Positions 23,886 through 35,549 of a stretch of 64,000 bases of DNA are shown here, piece by piece (within the stretch, counting starts at the first letter, position 1; each line of letters begins with the position of its first letter). This stretch comes from Actinokineospora inagensis DSM 44258. GTDB taxonomy: Bacteria; Actinomycetota; Actinomycetes; Mycobacteriales; Pseudonocardiaceae. Location: positions 1-64,000 of the forward strand of contig NZ_AXWW01000006.1 of NCBI RefSeq assembly GCF_000482865.1. Direction: 5' to 3'. Position numbers and translations under genes: made by a program. The notes beneath the pieces were generated by a model that did no database searches, was not told the origin of the DNA, and saw nothing but the letters and a program-made list of their open reading frames with translations.

Positions 23886-25309
23886 AGCTGAATGCTCTTT
23901 ACTTCGCAGAACTCCTCTAGGCCGTACCGGCCAAGTTCGCGGCCGTTGCCGGACTGCTTGTAGCCGCCGAACGGGGCGATCGGGTTGAAGGCGCCGCCGT
24001 TGACGTCCACCTGGCCGGTGCGCAGCCGCTTGGCGACCGCGACAGCGTGGTCCCGGTCGCCGCCGAACACCGCGCCCGCCAGGCCGTAGACCGTCGAGTT
24101 GGCGATGGCCACGGCCTCGTCCTCGTCGCGGTAAGGCAGGATCGACAGAACCGGGCCGAAGATCTCCTCCTGCGCGATCCGCATGTCCGCCCGCACGTTC
24201 GCGAAGATCGTGGGCGGGACGAAGGCGCCGTGTTCGGGCAGGCCGTCGGTCTTGCCGCCGTAGGCGAGGGTCGCGCCCTCGTCCACCCCGAGGTCGATGT
24301 AGCCGAGGACCCGGTCGCGCTGGGCGGCCGACGCCATCGGGCCGATCCGGGTGCTCTCGTCGAACGGGTCGCCCACGGTGTACTTCGCGGCCGCGGCGGC
24401 GGCGAGGGCCACGATCTCGTCGTGCTTGTCGGTGGGCACCAGCATCCGGGTCCACGCGGTGCAGGTCTGGCCGCCGTTGAGGTAGGTGTTGGCCAACCCG
24501 ATCTTGACGGCCCGGCCGAGGTCGGCGTCGGCCAGGATCACGTTGGCCGACTTGCCGCCCAACTCCAGCGCGACCCGCTTCACCGTGCCCGCCGCCACGA
24601 CCGACACGCGCTTGCCCGCCGCCGTCGACCCGGTGAACGAGACCATGTCGACCCGGGGGTGCGCGGCGATGGCCTCGCCGACGACGGGGCCGGTGCCGTG
24701 CACCAGGTTCACCACGCCGTCCGGGACCCCGGCCGCGGCGAGGACCTCCAGGAAGAGGTTGGCGTTGAGCGGAGCGACCTCGCTGGGCTTGAGCACGACG
24801 GTGTTGCCCGCCGCGAGCGCGGGGGCGATCTTCGCGGCGATCTGGTGCAGTGGGTAGTTCCACGGGGTGATCGCGCCGACGACGCCGATCGGCTCGCGCA
24901 GCACGAGCGAGTTGCCGATCTCCTCGGTGAACGCGTAGCCGGCGTCGAGCAGGTCGGCGATGCCCGCGGTGGTGGCGGCCGGGAGGGACGCCTGGACCTT
25001 GGTGGCGAACCCGATCGGCGAGCCCATCTCGGTGGTGATGAGCCGGGCGATCTCGTCGCGGCGGGCGATCAGGCCCTCGGCGATCTTGCGGACCACGGCG
25101 GCGCGCTCGGCCGGATCAGTGCCCGCCCAAGCGGGGAAAGCCTCGGCGGCCGCGGCGACGGCGGTGTCGACGTCGGCGGCGGTGCCCGCGGGGACGGCGG
25201 CCACGACGGCACCGGTGGTCGGGTCGACCACGTCGATCCGCTCGCCCGCCTGCTCGATGAGCCTGCCGCCGATCACGTGCCCGGCGCGGACGGTGACGGG
25301 TGCGGCCAT
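23882..25309 (-). CDS. NAD(P)-dependent aldehyde dehydrogenase
   Basis: The 475-residue protein has all the main ALDH features: Asn151 in PWNYP, Glu249 in LELGGKS and the catalytic Cys283 in NGGQTC, with EEIFGPV near residue 390 for cofactor binding. It oxidises an aldehyde to the acid; the substrate cannot be deduced. A perfect 11-bp inverted repeat lies immediately upstream of the ATG and suggests dedicated regulation. Confidence 0.92.
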   Translation of the reverse strand: MAAPVTVRAGHVIGGRLIEQAGERIDVVDPTTGAVVAAVPAGTAADVDTAVAAAAEAFPAWAGTDPAERAAVVRKIAEGLIARRDEIARLITTEMGSPIGFATKVQASLPAATTAGIADLLDAGYAFTEEIGNSLVLREPIGVVGAITPWNYPLHQIAAKIAPALAAGNTVVLKPSEVAPLNANLFLEVLAAAGVPDGVVNLVHGTGPVVGEAIAAHPRVDMVSFTGSTAAGKRVSVVAAGTVKRVALELGGKSANVILADADLGRAVKIGLANTYLNGGQTCTAWTRMLVPTDKHDEIVALAAAAAAKYTVGDPFDESTRIGPMASAAQRDRVLGYIDLGVDEGATLAYGGKTDGLPEHGAFVPPTIFANVRADMRIAQEEIFGPVLSILPYRDEDEAVAIANSTVYGLAGAVFGGDRDHAVAVAKRLRTGQVDVNGGAFNPIAPFGGYKQSGNGRELGRYGLEEFCEVKSIQL

Positions 25310-25321
25310 GCGAACCTCCAG

Positions 25322-25364
25322 CTTGTGACACTTGAGCCGACTTTCGGGGCAAGAGTGTCACAAG
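25322..25364 (-). promoter_or_regulatory. 11-bp inverted repeat upstream of aldehyde dehydrogenase
   Basis: CTTGTGACACT (25322-25332) and AGTGTCACAAG (25354-25364) are perfect reverse complements, separated by 21 bp. The inner arm is 12 bp from the aldehyde dehydrogenase ATG. Spacing of two helical turns suits a regulator binding as a dimer of dimers, for example a TetR- or GntR-type repressor encoded elsewhere. Confidence 0.6.
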
Positions 25365-25472
25365 TCGGCGGCCGCGCGCACCCGGGCCCGGGGCGGGAAT
25401 CCCGACCCGGGCCCGGTGTGACGCAGCCTGCCGCGTGATGTTCGGCTCAGAGGAATTTTCGGGTAAGACCGA

Positions 25473-26123
25473 TCAGTCGAAGCTCAGCTCACCCGTCCGG
25501 GTGCGCTTCAATTCGAAGAACTTCGGGTAGCTCGCCAGCGCCACGGCCCCGTCGAAGATCTTCAGCGCCTCCTCGCCGCGCGGGATGGCGGTGAGCACCG
25601 GGCCGAAGAACGCGACCCCGTCGATGTGGATGGTCGGGGTGCCGACCTCCTGGCCGACCGGGTCCATGCCCTCGTGGTGCGACTTGCGCAGCGCCTCGTC
25701 GTACTCGGTGCTCGACGCCGCCTCCGCCAGCTCCACGGGCAGCCCGACCTCGGCCAACGCGCCCGTGATCACCTCGGTGTAGTCGGTGAGCTTCTGGTTG
25801 TGGATGCGGGTGCCCAGCGCCGTGTACAGGTCGCGCAGCACCTCCTCGCCGTGCGCCTGGGCGGCCGCGATCGCCACCCGGACCGGGCCCCACCCGCGGT
25901 CGAGCAGGTCGCGGTACTGCTCGGGCAGGTCCGGCTTGTTCTCGTTGAGCACCGACAGGCTCATCACCCGGAACCGCAGGTCGAGGTCGCGGTGCTGCTC
26001 GACCTCGAGGATCCACCGCGAGGTGATCCAGGCGAACGGGCACAGCGGGTCGAAGTAGAAGTCGACCTTGGTCTTCTTGTTCCCAGTGTTGCCAGTCGAC
26101 GGTGCGGACTGCGTGGCGGTCAT
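25473..26123 (-). CDS. mycothiol-dependent nitroreductase-like DsbA-family protein (Rv2466c family)
   Basis: The 216-residue protein matches the Rv2466c family closely over its whole length ([51 protein letters not shown] and [14 protein letters not shown]). Rv2466c reduces its substrates with mycothiol through a CPWC site. Here the motif is CPFA ([14 protein letters not shown]), so the resolving cysteine is an alanine and a monothiol mechanism is implied. The start is the ATG at 26123. It is divergent from pepN. Its presence supports a mycothiol-using actinobacterium. Confidence 0.85.
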   Translation of the reverse strand: MTATQSAPSTGNTGNKKTKVDFYFDPLCPFAWITSRWILEVEQHRDLDLRFRVMSLSVLNENKPDLPEQYRDLLDRGWGPVRVAIAAAQAHGEEVLRDLYTALGTRIHNQKLTDYTEVITGALAEVGLPVELAEAASSTEYDEALRKSHHEGMDPVGQEVGTPTIHIDGVAFFGPVLTAIPRGEEALKIFDGAVALASYPKFFELKRTRTGELSFD

Positions 26124-26329
26124 CGGGTCTCCCAGTTGGATCTTTGCCGCGGTGGGCGGGCGCGGACGGCCTCCCGACCGGGGCAACACGCCGACGCTGG
26201 GAATGCTTCCCCGACATCGGGCACACCATCGGTGCTCGGAGCGTGATTGGATGCGATTGTCAGTACGAGTTTGCCAGCCCCCGCTGTTCCCCGCCCCAGT
26301 CCAACCGACGAGTTCGCCGAGGTGTTGTC

Positions 26330-28900
<2,571 letters not shown>

Positions 28901-29027
28901 GACGCCGGCGTCGATCCCCGGGCACCACACGGGCGCCCGGGACCGGCGACACGTCTACCAGCGGTAATCGCGGCGGACGGGCAGGCGCGACCACACCCGC
29001 GCGGAACAATCGACCCACAACACGCGA

Positions 29028-29056
29028 AACGGCCCGGACGCGATGTCCGGGCCGTT
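29028..29056. terminator. terminator between pepN and the DUF5130 gene
   Basis: AACGGCCCGGAC and GTCCGGGCCGTT form a perfect 12-bp stem with a 5-nt loop between two convergent genes, ending 14 bp before the DUF5130 stop. It likely serves both sides. Confidence 0.85.
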
Positions 29057-29070
29057 GATCGCTGAGACGG

Positions 29071-29571
29071 TCAGCGCCGCTTGGGGGCGTGGCCCGCCTG
29101 GTCGGCCAGCATGCGCAGGGCGCTCACCAGGCCGCCGACCAGGTCACCCTCCTTGAACGAGGCCACCATGCTCATCACGGCCAGGTTGCAGCCGCGGTCG
29201 GGCAGCCTGCGGCCGGACTCGGCGCCGGTGACGACCTCCACCCGGCGCTTGCCGGGGGACACGGCGATCAGCACCGCGTCGGCGGCGTCCGGGCCGATGT
29301 CCGCGTGCAGCTCCCTGGCTCGGGCTCGGGTGTCCGCGCCCAGGTCGCCCAGGTACACGCTGAACGCGATGCCGGTGGCCCTCGACGCGAGCGTCAGGGC
29401 CTCGTCCAGGCGGGTCAGCGCGACCGAGGAGAACGGCAGGCCGGGCGGGGCGGGCGTGTACTGCCTGGCCACCGAGATCCGGCCGCTGATGGTGCGGACG
29501 GCCCCGTAGCCGTGCTCGGGGTCCTCGGCGATGATGTCCGGCTCGGTCCGGACCAGGTCACCAGCCACCAC
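29071..29571 (-). CDS. DUF5130-family (TPM-like) protein
   Basis: The 166-residue protein contains LDEALTLASRATGIAFSVYLGDLG, a DAVLIAVSPGKRRVEVVTG segment and VASFKEGDLVGGL, the pattern of actinobacterial DUF5130 proteins, related to the TPM domain. No signal peptide is evident. The start is the GTG at 29571, which lies 14 bp inside the end of the upstream membrane-protein gene, so the two are coupled. The function is unknown. Confidence 0.75.
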   Translation of the reverse strand: MVAGDLVRTEPDIIAEDPEHGYGAVRTISGRISVARQYTPAPPGLPFSSVALTRLDEALTLASRATGIAFSVYLGDLGADTRARARELHADIGPDAADAVLIAVSPGKRRVEVVTGAESGRRLPDRGCNLAVMSMVASFKEGDLVGGLVSALRMLADQAGHAPKRR

Positions 29572-29806
29572 TGGCTCCTCCCTGCGCGGTGTGGGCGGGG
29601 GACGACGCGGCCACGTCGTGCGTCCGCTGCGTCGCGCCCACCCCGACGGGGTTGGCCGTCCACCACACCGGCTCGTGCTCCCACTCCTGGCCGGGGCGGT
29701 AGCGGGGTGCCTTGGTGAACTTCTCGCGCAAGGTCAGGAGGGCGATCACGCCGTAGATGGCCAGCGGGATCGCCGCGAAGACGAGAAGGGTCTCGACGAG
29801 CGTCAC
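29558..29806 (-). CDS. small single-pass membrane protein (82 aa), CtaJ-like
   Basis: The product VTLVETLLVFAAIPLAIYGV... has one transmembrane helix (residues ~4-26). It is followed by KAPRYRPGQEWEHEPVWW, a motif found in a small actinobacterial membrane-protein family sometimes annotated as a cytochrome aa3 oxidase-associated subunit (CtaJ). I am not sure of that functional name. The tail is low-complexity and polar. The start is the GTG at 29806, with TACCGT close upstream as a possible -10 of a leaderless transcript. It is the first gene of a pair with the DUF5130 gene. Confidence 0.6.
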   Translation of the reverse strand: MTLVETLLVFAAIPLAIYGVIALLTLREKFTKAPRYRPGQEWEHEPVWWTANPVGVGATQRTHDVAASSPAHTAQGGASGGW

Positions 29807-30048
29807 AGCCGATACGGTAGCCGACACGGCGCTGACCGGCCGCGACACCCTCCGGGTGGGATCACTGCTCCGGGGTGGCCGCCACCGGCCCGCACAGCCC
29901 GCGCCGGTCGCGCGGAGTGAGCGGTTGGTGCTCCCCTGGTAAGCCTGCTCGGCCGGTGGACGGCCGCACCGATAGCTCGTTGGGCCTATCGACAAGGGGC
30001 GAATGGCCTCAAACACGCACGCCAGGACCGTTGGGGACGCCCGGCGTC

Positions 30049-30077
30049 TTGTCGGTTACCGATCCGAGTCATAGCTT
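30049..30077 (+). promoter_or_regulatory. candidate promoter of the RGTRVT-repeat gene
   Basis: TTGTCG at 30049-30054 and TAGCTT at 30072-30077 are separated by 17 bp, which matches the spacing of a housekeeping-sigma promoter. They lie about 75-100 bp upstream of the ATG at 30150. The -10 has the conserved TA...T. Support is from sequence only. Confidence 0.35.
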
Positions 30078-30149
30078 TCACCTGTACGGCCCTTGCGAAG
30101 TCAACCCCCAGCTCTCGTCGATGCGCAACCGCCCACAGGAGGCCACTCC

Positions 30150-30959
30150 ATGTACACCATCGCTTCCCACGACGCGGCAAAGATCATCACCCAGATGGCC
30201 GACAAGGCGCAACCGGTAGTCGGTTCGCGGGGTACCCGGGTGACCAGGGGAACCCGCGTCACCGCCGCACAGCGTGACATGGAGCACGACATCGACACCA
30301 GGGACAGCCGGGACACCGGCGCGGGCGGCTGGGTGATCGTCGCCGCCGACCGGGGTACCCGCGTCACGCGCGGTACCCGGGTGACCGCACTGCTCGGGAC
30401 CCGGGTGACCAGCGAGCTGGACCGGGGCACCCGCGTCACTTTCCGGGTGGAGCGCGGCACCCGGGTGACCCGCGGGACCCGGGTCACCATGGGCACCAGG
30501 GTCACCGCCCAGGCCGGGCGCGGCACCCGAGTCACGCGCGGCACCAGGGTGACGGCACTGCTCGGGACCCGGGTGACCGGCGAGTTCGACCGCGGCACCC
30601 GGGTCACCCGGGGTACCCGCGTCACCGCCGAACTGGACCGCGGCACCCGCGTCACGCGCGGCACCAGGGTCACCTCGGAACTGGACCGGGGTACCCGCGT
30701 GACCCGTGGCACCAGGGTCACCGCCGAGGCGGACCGGGGCACCCGGGTCACGCGCGGCACCCGGGTCACGTCGCAGGAGCGCGGGACGCGGGTCACCAGG
30801 GGTACGCGGGTCACGTCCGCCGTCGAGCGGGGCACCCGGGTGACGCGCGGGACGCGGGTCACCGCTCAGCACCGGGGTACGCGGGTCACGCGCGGGACCC
30901 GGGTCACGCTGCAGGAGCGGGGCACCCGGGTCACCCGGGGCACCCGCGTCACGGCCTAG
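30150..30959 (+). CDS. RGTRVT-hexapeptide repeat protein of unknown function (269 aa)
   Basis: I do not recognise this family. The ATG at 30150 has a strong AGGAGG upstream. Residues 1-25 (MYTIASHDAAKIITQMADK...) look like a helical N-terminal cap. From about residue 27 the protein consists of RGTRVT hexapeptides, 28 GTRVT copies in all, mostly as pairs RGTRVTRGTRVT joined by short linkers such as AELD, SELD, AEAD, SQE and SAVE, giving a period of 15-16 residues. A non-repeat insert of about 30 residues (AAQRDMEHDIDTRDSRD...) follows the first pair. The copies differ widely in synonymous codons, so selection acts on the peptide. A plausible fold is a row of beta hairpins (TRVT-RG-TRVT) with Arg on one face and Thr/Val on the other. 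It has no signal peptide. It converges on an HNH gene 19 bp away. Confidence 0.85.
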   Translation: MYTIASHDAAKIITQMADKAQPVVGSRGTRVTRGTRVTAAQRDMEHDIDTRDSRDTGAGGWVIVAADRGTRVTRGTRVTALLGTRVTSELDRGTRVTFRVERGTRVTRGTRVTMGTRVTAQAGRGTRVTRGTRVTALLGTRVTGEFDRGTRVTRGTRVTAELDRGTRVTRGTRVTSELDRGTRVTRGTRVTAEADRGTRVTRGTRVTSQERGTRVTRGTRVTSAVERGTRVTRGTRVTAQHRGTRVTRGTRVTLQERGTRVTRGTRVTA

Positions 30960-30978
30960 GCGCACTGGGGCGGATCCG

Positions 30979-31656
30979 TCAGGCGGCGGGTTCGCCCAGG
31001 TAGGGCAACCAGAGCGGGTCGGCGTCGAGCACGCCCGCGAGCAGCCGCCAGTGCGGCCCGCGCGGGGCGGTGGGCACGACCCGCAGCCGCCAGCCCAGTT
31101 CGGCCAGCAGCTTGTCCGCCTTGCGGTGGTTGCACCTGGCGCAGCAGGCGACGCAGTTCTGCCAGGTGTGCTGACCGCCTCGGCTGCGCGGGATCACGTG
31201 GTCTATTGTCTCCGCTCGGCCACCGCAGTAGGCGCAGCGGTACCGGTCGCGGTGCATGAGTCCGGCTCGGGTGAGCGGGACCCGGCCGCGGTAAGGGACG
31301 CGCACGTAGCTGCTGAGGCGGATCACCGAGGGGATCACCACGGTCGACGTCGCGGAGTGCACCACCATGCCCGCCGGGTCGCCGTGCACGACCTCGGCCT
31401 TGCCGCAGACGACGAGCACTACCGCCCGGCGCAACGACAGCGCGGTCAGCGGTTCGAACGTGGTGTTGAGCAGCAGGACCCGCCGCCTGCCCCAGGAGGG
31501 CGCGGGCGAGCTCGGCACGGGGACGGCCACGCAGGTCGGGGCAGCCCGGCTCGCCTGAACCACGCCATCCGGCGCGGTACCCGGCTCCGGGCACAGTCTG
31601 GGCCCCGGCGCGTGCCCCGAGGGCACGCCGGAGCGGGTCGGTTGTCGGTCTGGCAC
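30979..31656 (-). CDS. HNH endonuclease-family protein
   Basis: The 225-residue protein has a family N-terminal part (RRVLLLNTTFEPLTALSLRRAVVLVVCGKAEVVH) and a C-terminal HNH domain with CAYCGGRAETIDHVIPRSRGG...NCVACCARCNHRKADK. It has two zinc-binding CxxC pairs, the DH of the catalytic core and the final N-H. This form is widespread as a single chromosomal copy in actinobacteria and has no known target. I chose the GTG at 31656 because GGAGG lies 7 bp upstream. It is divergent from the MscS gene. Confidence 0.88.
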   Translation of the reverse strand: MPDRQPTRSGVPSGHAPGPRLCPEPGTAPDGVVQASRAAPTCVAVPVPSSPAPSWGRRRVLLLNTTFEPLTALSLRRAVVLVVCGKAEVVHGDPAGMVVHSATSTVVIPSVIRLSSYVRVPYRGRVPLTRAGLMHRDRYRCAYCGGRAETIDHVIPRSRGGQHTWQNCVACCARCNHRKADKLLAELGWRLRVVPTAPRGPHWRLLAGVLDADPLWLPYLGEPAA

Positions 31657-31817
31657 TCGACCACCTCCACCGATGCTGCCTAAGTCGACCACACACCGGG
31701 GCCACTACGCACGCGTGTTCTGTGACGTGTCCCGGATCACCCGGCCAAATCGGGGTGAACGCGGCTCGCGCATCCCGTTTCGACCGATGTCGCCCCGGCC
31801 GGCTATCGTCGGCCCCG

Positions 31818-32807
31818 ATGAACGCCTCGATCCCCCTCACCGGACTCCCGTTCTCCATGGAGCCGCCCAAGTGCATCACCGACGACGGGTCGTGGTGCGC
31901 GGAGGTGTGGCGGCTGACCGGCAACGAGTGGCTGGCCGCCTCGGCGGGCTGGCTGGTGGCCAAGCCGCTGAAGATCCTGGTGATCTTCCTGGTGGCGTTC
32001 GTCATCCGCTACCTGGTGCGCAGGCTGATCGACCAGTTGACCTCCGGGCAGGGCAAGACCCCCGCGCTGCTGCGGCCGCTCAAGGAACGCGCGCCGCAGG
32101 CCCTCGGCGCGTTGATCTCGGAGCGGCGCCAGCAGCGGGCCAAGACCATCGGCTCGGTGCTCAAGTCCGTGGTGACCTTCCTGGTCTACGGGCTGGCGTT
32201 CATGATGGCGCTGGGCGAGCTCGGGGTGAACCTGGGACCGATCATCGCGTCCGCCGGGATCGTCGGCGTCGCGCTCGGGTTCGGCGCGCAGAACCTGGTC
32301 AAGGACTTCCTGTCCGGGATCTTCATGATGCTGGAGGACCAGTACGGCGTCGGTGACGTGGTCGACGTCGGCGCGGCCAGCGGCACGATCGAGGCCGTCG
32401 GCCTGCGGGTCACCACGCTGCGCGACGTGAACGGCACCGTGTGGTACGTGCGCAACGGCGAGATCCTGCGGGTCGGCAACTCCAGCCAGGGCTTCGCGGT
32501 CGCCGTGGTCGACCTGCCGGTCGGCTACGGCGTGGACGTCACCGCCGTGTCCGACCTGCTGCACGACGTGGCGACCACGCTGGCCAAGGCGGAGCCGTTC
32601 TCGGCGGACGTGATCGCGCCGCCGGAGGTGCTCGGCGTGGAGAAGGTCACCCCGGAGAGCGTGACGATCCGGATGACCGTGAAGGTCCGGCCGGGCCGCC
32701 AGTGGGCGGTGCAGCGGGCGCTGCGGGCACGGGCCATGGCGGCGATCGAGGAGGCCGGGATCCAGCCGCCGATGGGCAGGCTGTTCCCCCCAACGGCCGC
32801 GGACTAG
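31818..32807 (+). CDS. MscS-family mechanosensitive ion channel
   Basis: The 329-residue membrane protein has transmembrane segments at about residues 40-70, 108-130 and 135-165. It is followed by the Gly/Ala-rich pore helix ([28 protein letters not shown]) and the cytoplasmic beta and alpha/beta domains ([37 protein letters not shown]). Such channels release solutes when membrane tension rises. The ATG at 31818 has no clear ribosome-binding site, and TATCGT 8 bp upstream suggests a leaderless transcript. It is followed 16 bp later by the GlbO gene. Confidence 0.9.
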   Translation: MNASIPLTGLPFSMEPPKCITDDGSWCAEVWRLTGNEWLAASAGWLVAKPLKILVIFLVAFVIRYLVRRLIDQLTSGQGKTPALLRPLKERAPQALGALISERRQQRAKTIGSVLKSVVTFLVYGLAFMMALGELGVNLGPIIASAGIVGVALGFGAQNLVKDFLSGIFMMLEDQYGVGDVVDVGAASGTIEAVGLRVTTLRDVNGTVWYVRNGEILRVGNSSQGFAVAVVDLPVGYGVDVTAVSDLLHDVATTLAKAEPFSADVIAPPEVLGVEKVTPESVTIRMTVKVRPGRQWAVQRALRARAMAAIEEAGIQPPMGRLFPPTAAD

Positions 32808-32823
32808 CGGTCGGTACGCGAGG

Positions 32824-33252
32824 ATGGACGTCGTGGGCACACCGTTGAACCCGTCCGACCCCCCGGAGAACCTCCCGGTCGAGAACTTCTACGAGGCGGT
32901 CGGCGGGGAGCAGACCTTCCACCGGGTGGTGGCCCGGTTCTACGCCGAGGTCGCCCAAGACCCGCTGCTGCGGCCGATGTACCCGGAGGAGGACCTCGGT
33001 CCGGCCGAGGAGCGGCTGCGGCTGTTCCTGATGCAGTACTGGGGCGGGCCGCACACGTACTCGGACCGGCGTGGGCACCCGCGGCTGCGGATGCGGCACA
33101 TGCCGTTCACCATCGGCCCGGAGCAGCGGGACGCGTGGCTGCGCTGCATGCGGGTCGCGGTGGACTCGGTCGGGCTGGCCGAGGCGCACCGGCAGCGGTT
33201 GTGGCAGTACCTGGAGATGGCGGCGAACAGCCTGCTCAACAGCTGGGCCTGA
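32824..33252 (+). CDS. glbO: group II truncated haemoglobin (GlbO-like)
   Basis: The 142-residue protein is a 2-over-2 globin. [22 protein letters not shown] forms helices A and B with Tyr40 as the likely B10 residue, YWGGP marks the E-F region, and RHMPFTIG has the proximal His92. [25 protein letters not shown] split across the middle is typical of GlbO. It binds haem and O2 and may act in redox or NO defence. It is in line with mscS (16-bp gap) and with the GH13 gene, so the three may be cotranscribed. Confidence 0.92.
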   Translation: MDVVGTPLNPSDPPENLPVENFYEAVGGEQTFHRVVARFYAEVAQDPLLRPMYPEEDLGPAEERLRLFLMQYWGGPHTYSDRRGHPRLRMRHMPFTIGPEQRDAWLRCMRVAVDSVGLAEAHRQRLWQYLEMAANSLLNSWA

Positions 33253-33310
33253 CGGGTTCAAGATCACAGGTGCTTCGCGCGCAGCGGCACCGCGGGCAGG
33301 ATGGACAACC

Positions 33311-34900
33311 GTGCGACGATCCGCCGAACCGGACCACCCGGGAAACCAGCAGGCACCGCCGTGGTGGCACCGGGCCGTGTTCTACCAGGTGTACGTGCGC
33401 TCCTTCGCCGACGCGAGCGGCGACGGGGTGGGCGACCTGGACGGGATCCGCTCCCGGCTGGGCTACCTGGAGCTGCTGGGGGTCGACGGGCTGTGGCTGA
33501 CCCCGTTCTACGCCTCGCCGATGGCCGACCACGGCTACGACGTGGCGGACCCGCGCGCGGTGGACCCGCTGTTCGGTGATCTCGACGCGTTCGACCGGCT
33601 GGTGGCCGACGCGCACGCGCGCGGCATCAAGATCACCGTGGACGTGGTGCCGAACCACGTGAGCGACCGGCACCGCTGGTTCCAGGAGGCGCTGGCGGCA
33701 GGCCCCGGCTCAGCGGAGCGGGCCAGGTTCTTCTTCCGCGACGGCCGCGGCGACGGGCCGCCGAACAACTGGACGAGCGTGTTCGGCGGGCCCGCGTGGA
33801 CCCGGGTGCCGGACGGCCAGTGGTACCTGCACCTGTTCGCCCCCGAGCAGCCGGACCTGAACTGGGACAACTCGGAGGTCCGCGCGGACCTGGTGACCAC
33901 GCTGCGGTTCTGGCTGGACCGGGGCGTCGACGGGTTCCGCATCGACGTGGCGCACGGGATGGCGAAACCGGCCGGGCTGCCGGACATGCCGGAGTACCTG
34001 CGGGTGGTGCACGGCGCGCACGGGCACGGCCCGGACGACCCGCGGTTCGACAACGACGAGGTGCACGAGGTGCACCGGCTGATCCGCAAGGTGACCGACG
34101 AGTACCCGGGCAGCATGGCGGTCGGCGAGATCTGGGTGCAGACCGACGACCGGTTCGCCCGCTACGTCCGGCCGGACGAGCTGCACCTGGGTTTCAACTT
34201 CGCCCTGGTGGGGGCCGATTTCGACGCGGACGCGGTGCGCAGGGCGATCGACCTGTCGCTGGCGGCCGTGTCCCGCTCCCCCGCGCCGCCGACGTGGACC
34301 CTGTCCAACCACGACGTGCCCAGGCACGTGTCCCGGTACGGCGGCGGTGACGTCGGCGCGCGGCGCGCGCGGGCGATGGCGTTGGTGGAGTTAGCGCTGC
34401 CCGGCGTGGTGTACCTGTACAACGGCGAGGAGTTGGGGCTGCCCAGCGTCGACCTGCCGGACTGGGCGCTGCAGGACCCGATCTGGGAGCGGTCGGGGCA
34501 CACCGAGCGCGGCCGGGACGGCGCGCGGGTGCCGCTGCCGTGGGAGGGTTCCGCGCCGCCGTTCGCGTTCACCGAGGGCGAGTCGACGTGGCTGCCGATC
34601 CCACCGGAGTGGGCCGGGTTGACCGTCGAGGCGCAGTTGGAAGACCCGGAGTCGATGCTGTCGCTGTACCGACAGGCGTTGGAGCTGCGGAAAACCCACC
34701 CGGGCTTCGAAGGCACGGGGCTTGAGTGGTACGGCGCCCCGCCGGGGTGCTTCGCGTACCGGCGCAAGGGCGGCGGGTTGATCTGCGCGCTCAACACCTC
34801 CGGCGCGCCGGTTCCGTTGCCGCCCGGGGAGATCCTGCTGTCGTCGGGTCCGATCGAGGGCACGGACCTGCCGCCGGAGACATCTGTGTGGCTTGTCTGA
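33311..34900 (+). CDS. GH13-family alpha-glucosidase/alpha-amylase-type glycoside hydrolase
   Basis: The 529-residue protein has the GH13 conserved regions in order: DVVPNHVS (region I, residues 111-118), GFRIDVAHG with nucleophile Asp212, VGEIWV with acid/base Glu273, and LSNHD with His334 and Asp335. QVYVRSFADASGDGVGDLDGI near the N terminus is typical of oligo-1,6-glucosidase/alpha-glucosidase members, so it probably cleaves short alpha-glucans in the cytoplasm. The start is a GTG at 33311 with AGGATGG upstream. It follows glbO by 58 bp. Confidence 0.92.
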   Translation: MRRSAEPDHPGNQQAPPWWHRAVFYQVYVRSFADASGDGVGDLDGIRSRLGYLELLGVDGLWLTPFYASPMADHGYDVADPRAVDPLFGDLDAFDRLVADAHARGIKITVDVVPNHVSDRHRWFQEALAAGPGSAERARFFFRDGRGDGPPNNWTSVFGGPAWTRVPDGQWYLHLFAPEQPDLNWDNSEVRADLVTTLRFWLDRGVDGFRIDVAHGMAKPAGLPDMPEYLRVVHGAHGHGPDDPRFDNDEVHEVHRLIRKVTDEYPGSMAVGEIWVQTDDRFARYVRPDELHLGFNFALVGADFDADAVRRAIDLSLAAVSRSPAPPTWTLSNHDVPRHVSRYGGGDVGARRARAMALVELALPGVVYLYNGEELGLPSVDLPDWALQDPIWERSGHTERGRDGARVPLPWEGSAPPFAFTEGESTWLPIPPEWAGLTVEAQLEDPESMLSLYRQALELRKTHPGFEGTGLEWYGAPPGCFAYRRKGGGLICALNTSGAPVPLPPGEILLSSGPIEGTDLPPETSVWLV

Positions 34901-34913
34901 CCGGCTGATCCGG

Positions 34914-35549
34914 CTAGACGAGCAGTGGCAGCAGGGCGTGTCGGCGGCGGACAACGGCGCCGTAGCGGGCGTCCAGGCGCAGCCACGCGTCGGTGGCGGT
35001 CACCCGGATCCGGTCGTCCGCGCCGTCGTCGGCGAGGAAACCCATGCCGGACAAGGCGAACAGGCAGCGCAGCGGGACCTTCACCTCGAGGCCGTCGCCG
35101 GACACGGTCAGCACGGTCTGGTCCAACAGGGACGCGGGTGGTGTCCCTTGTGGACCGACGTTCTCCCGGGCGACCGCGATGCCCTTGTCGGCCAACTCGG
35201 TGACCATCCGGGCGGGCAGCAGGTCAACCACCTGCCAGTGCTTGGTGGGCGGCAGGGCGGAGCGCCACAGCATGTCTCGCGGCGGACCCGGGTCCAGGTG
35301 ATCACCGCGGACGACGGCGAGCGCGGCGAGCAACTCGTTGCCGGACACGGTCATGTCGGTCGGCTCGACCGTCCCGCGCGCGGTGCGGGTGGCCAGCACG
35401 TCGAACGGGGTGGCGACCCAGGCGTCGAGCAGGCCCTCGTCGCGCGAGCGCAGGCGGACCACGGCCTGCTGGTCGAGCCGGACCGCGCGGGCGACGAAGG
35501 CGCCGAGGTCGTCGCGGTCGGACGGGTCGGCGAAGCGCAGTTCAGGCAC
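34914..35549 (-). CDS. conserved actinobacterial hypothetical protein (211 aa)
   Basis: The product starts VPELRFADPSDRDDLGAFVARAVRLDQQAVVRLR and continues as a soluble alpha/beta protein with no motif I can assign. Similar proteins sit beside acyl-CoA thioesterase genes in other actinobacteria, as I recall, but the function is not known. The GTG start at 35549 lies 8 bp inside the end of the thioesterase gene, so the two are translationally coupled. It is convergent with the GH13 gene. Confidence 0.7.
   Translation of the reverse strand: MPELRFADPSDRDDLGAFVARAVRLDQQAVVRLRSRDEGLLDAWVATPFDVLATRTARGTVEPTDMTVSGNELLAALAVVRGDHLDPGPPRDMLWRSALPPTKHWQVVDLLPARMVTELADKGIAVARENVGPQGTPPASLLDQTVLTVSGDGLEVKVPLRCLFALSGMGFLADDGADDRIRVTATDAWLRLDARYGAVVRRRHALLPLLV

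Noticed and set aside
30101-30862. A minus-strand repeat frame (VTRVPR...) opposite the RGTRVT gene
   Set aside because: It is the reverse-complement reading of the same repeats, without a ribosome-binding site; the plus-strand frame has AGGAGG and a non-repeat N terminus.
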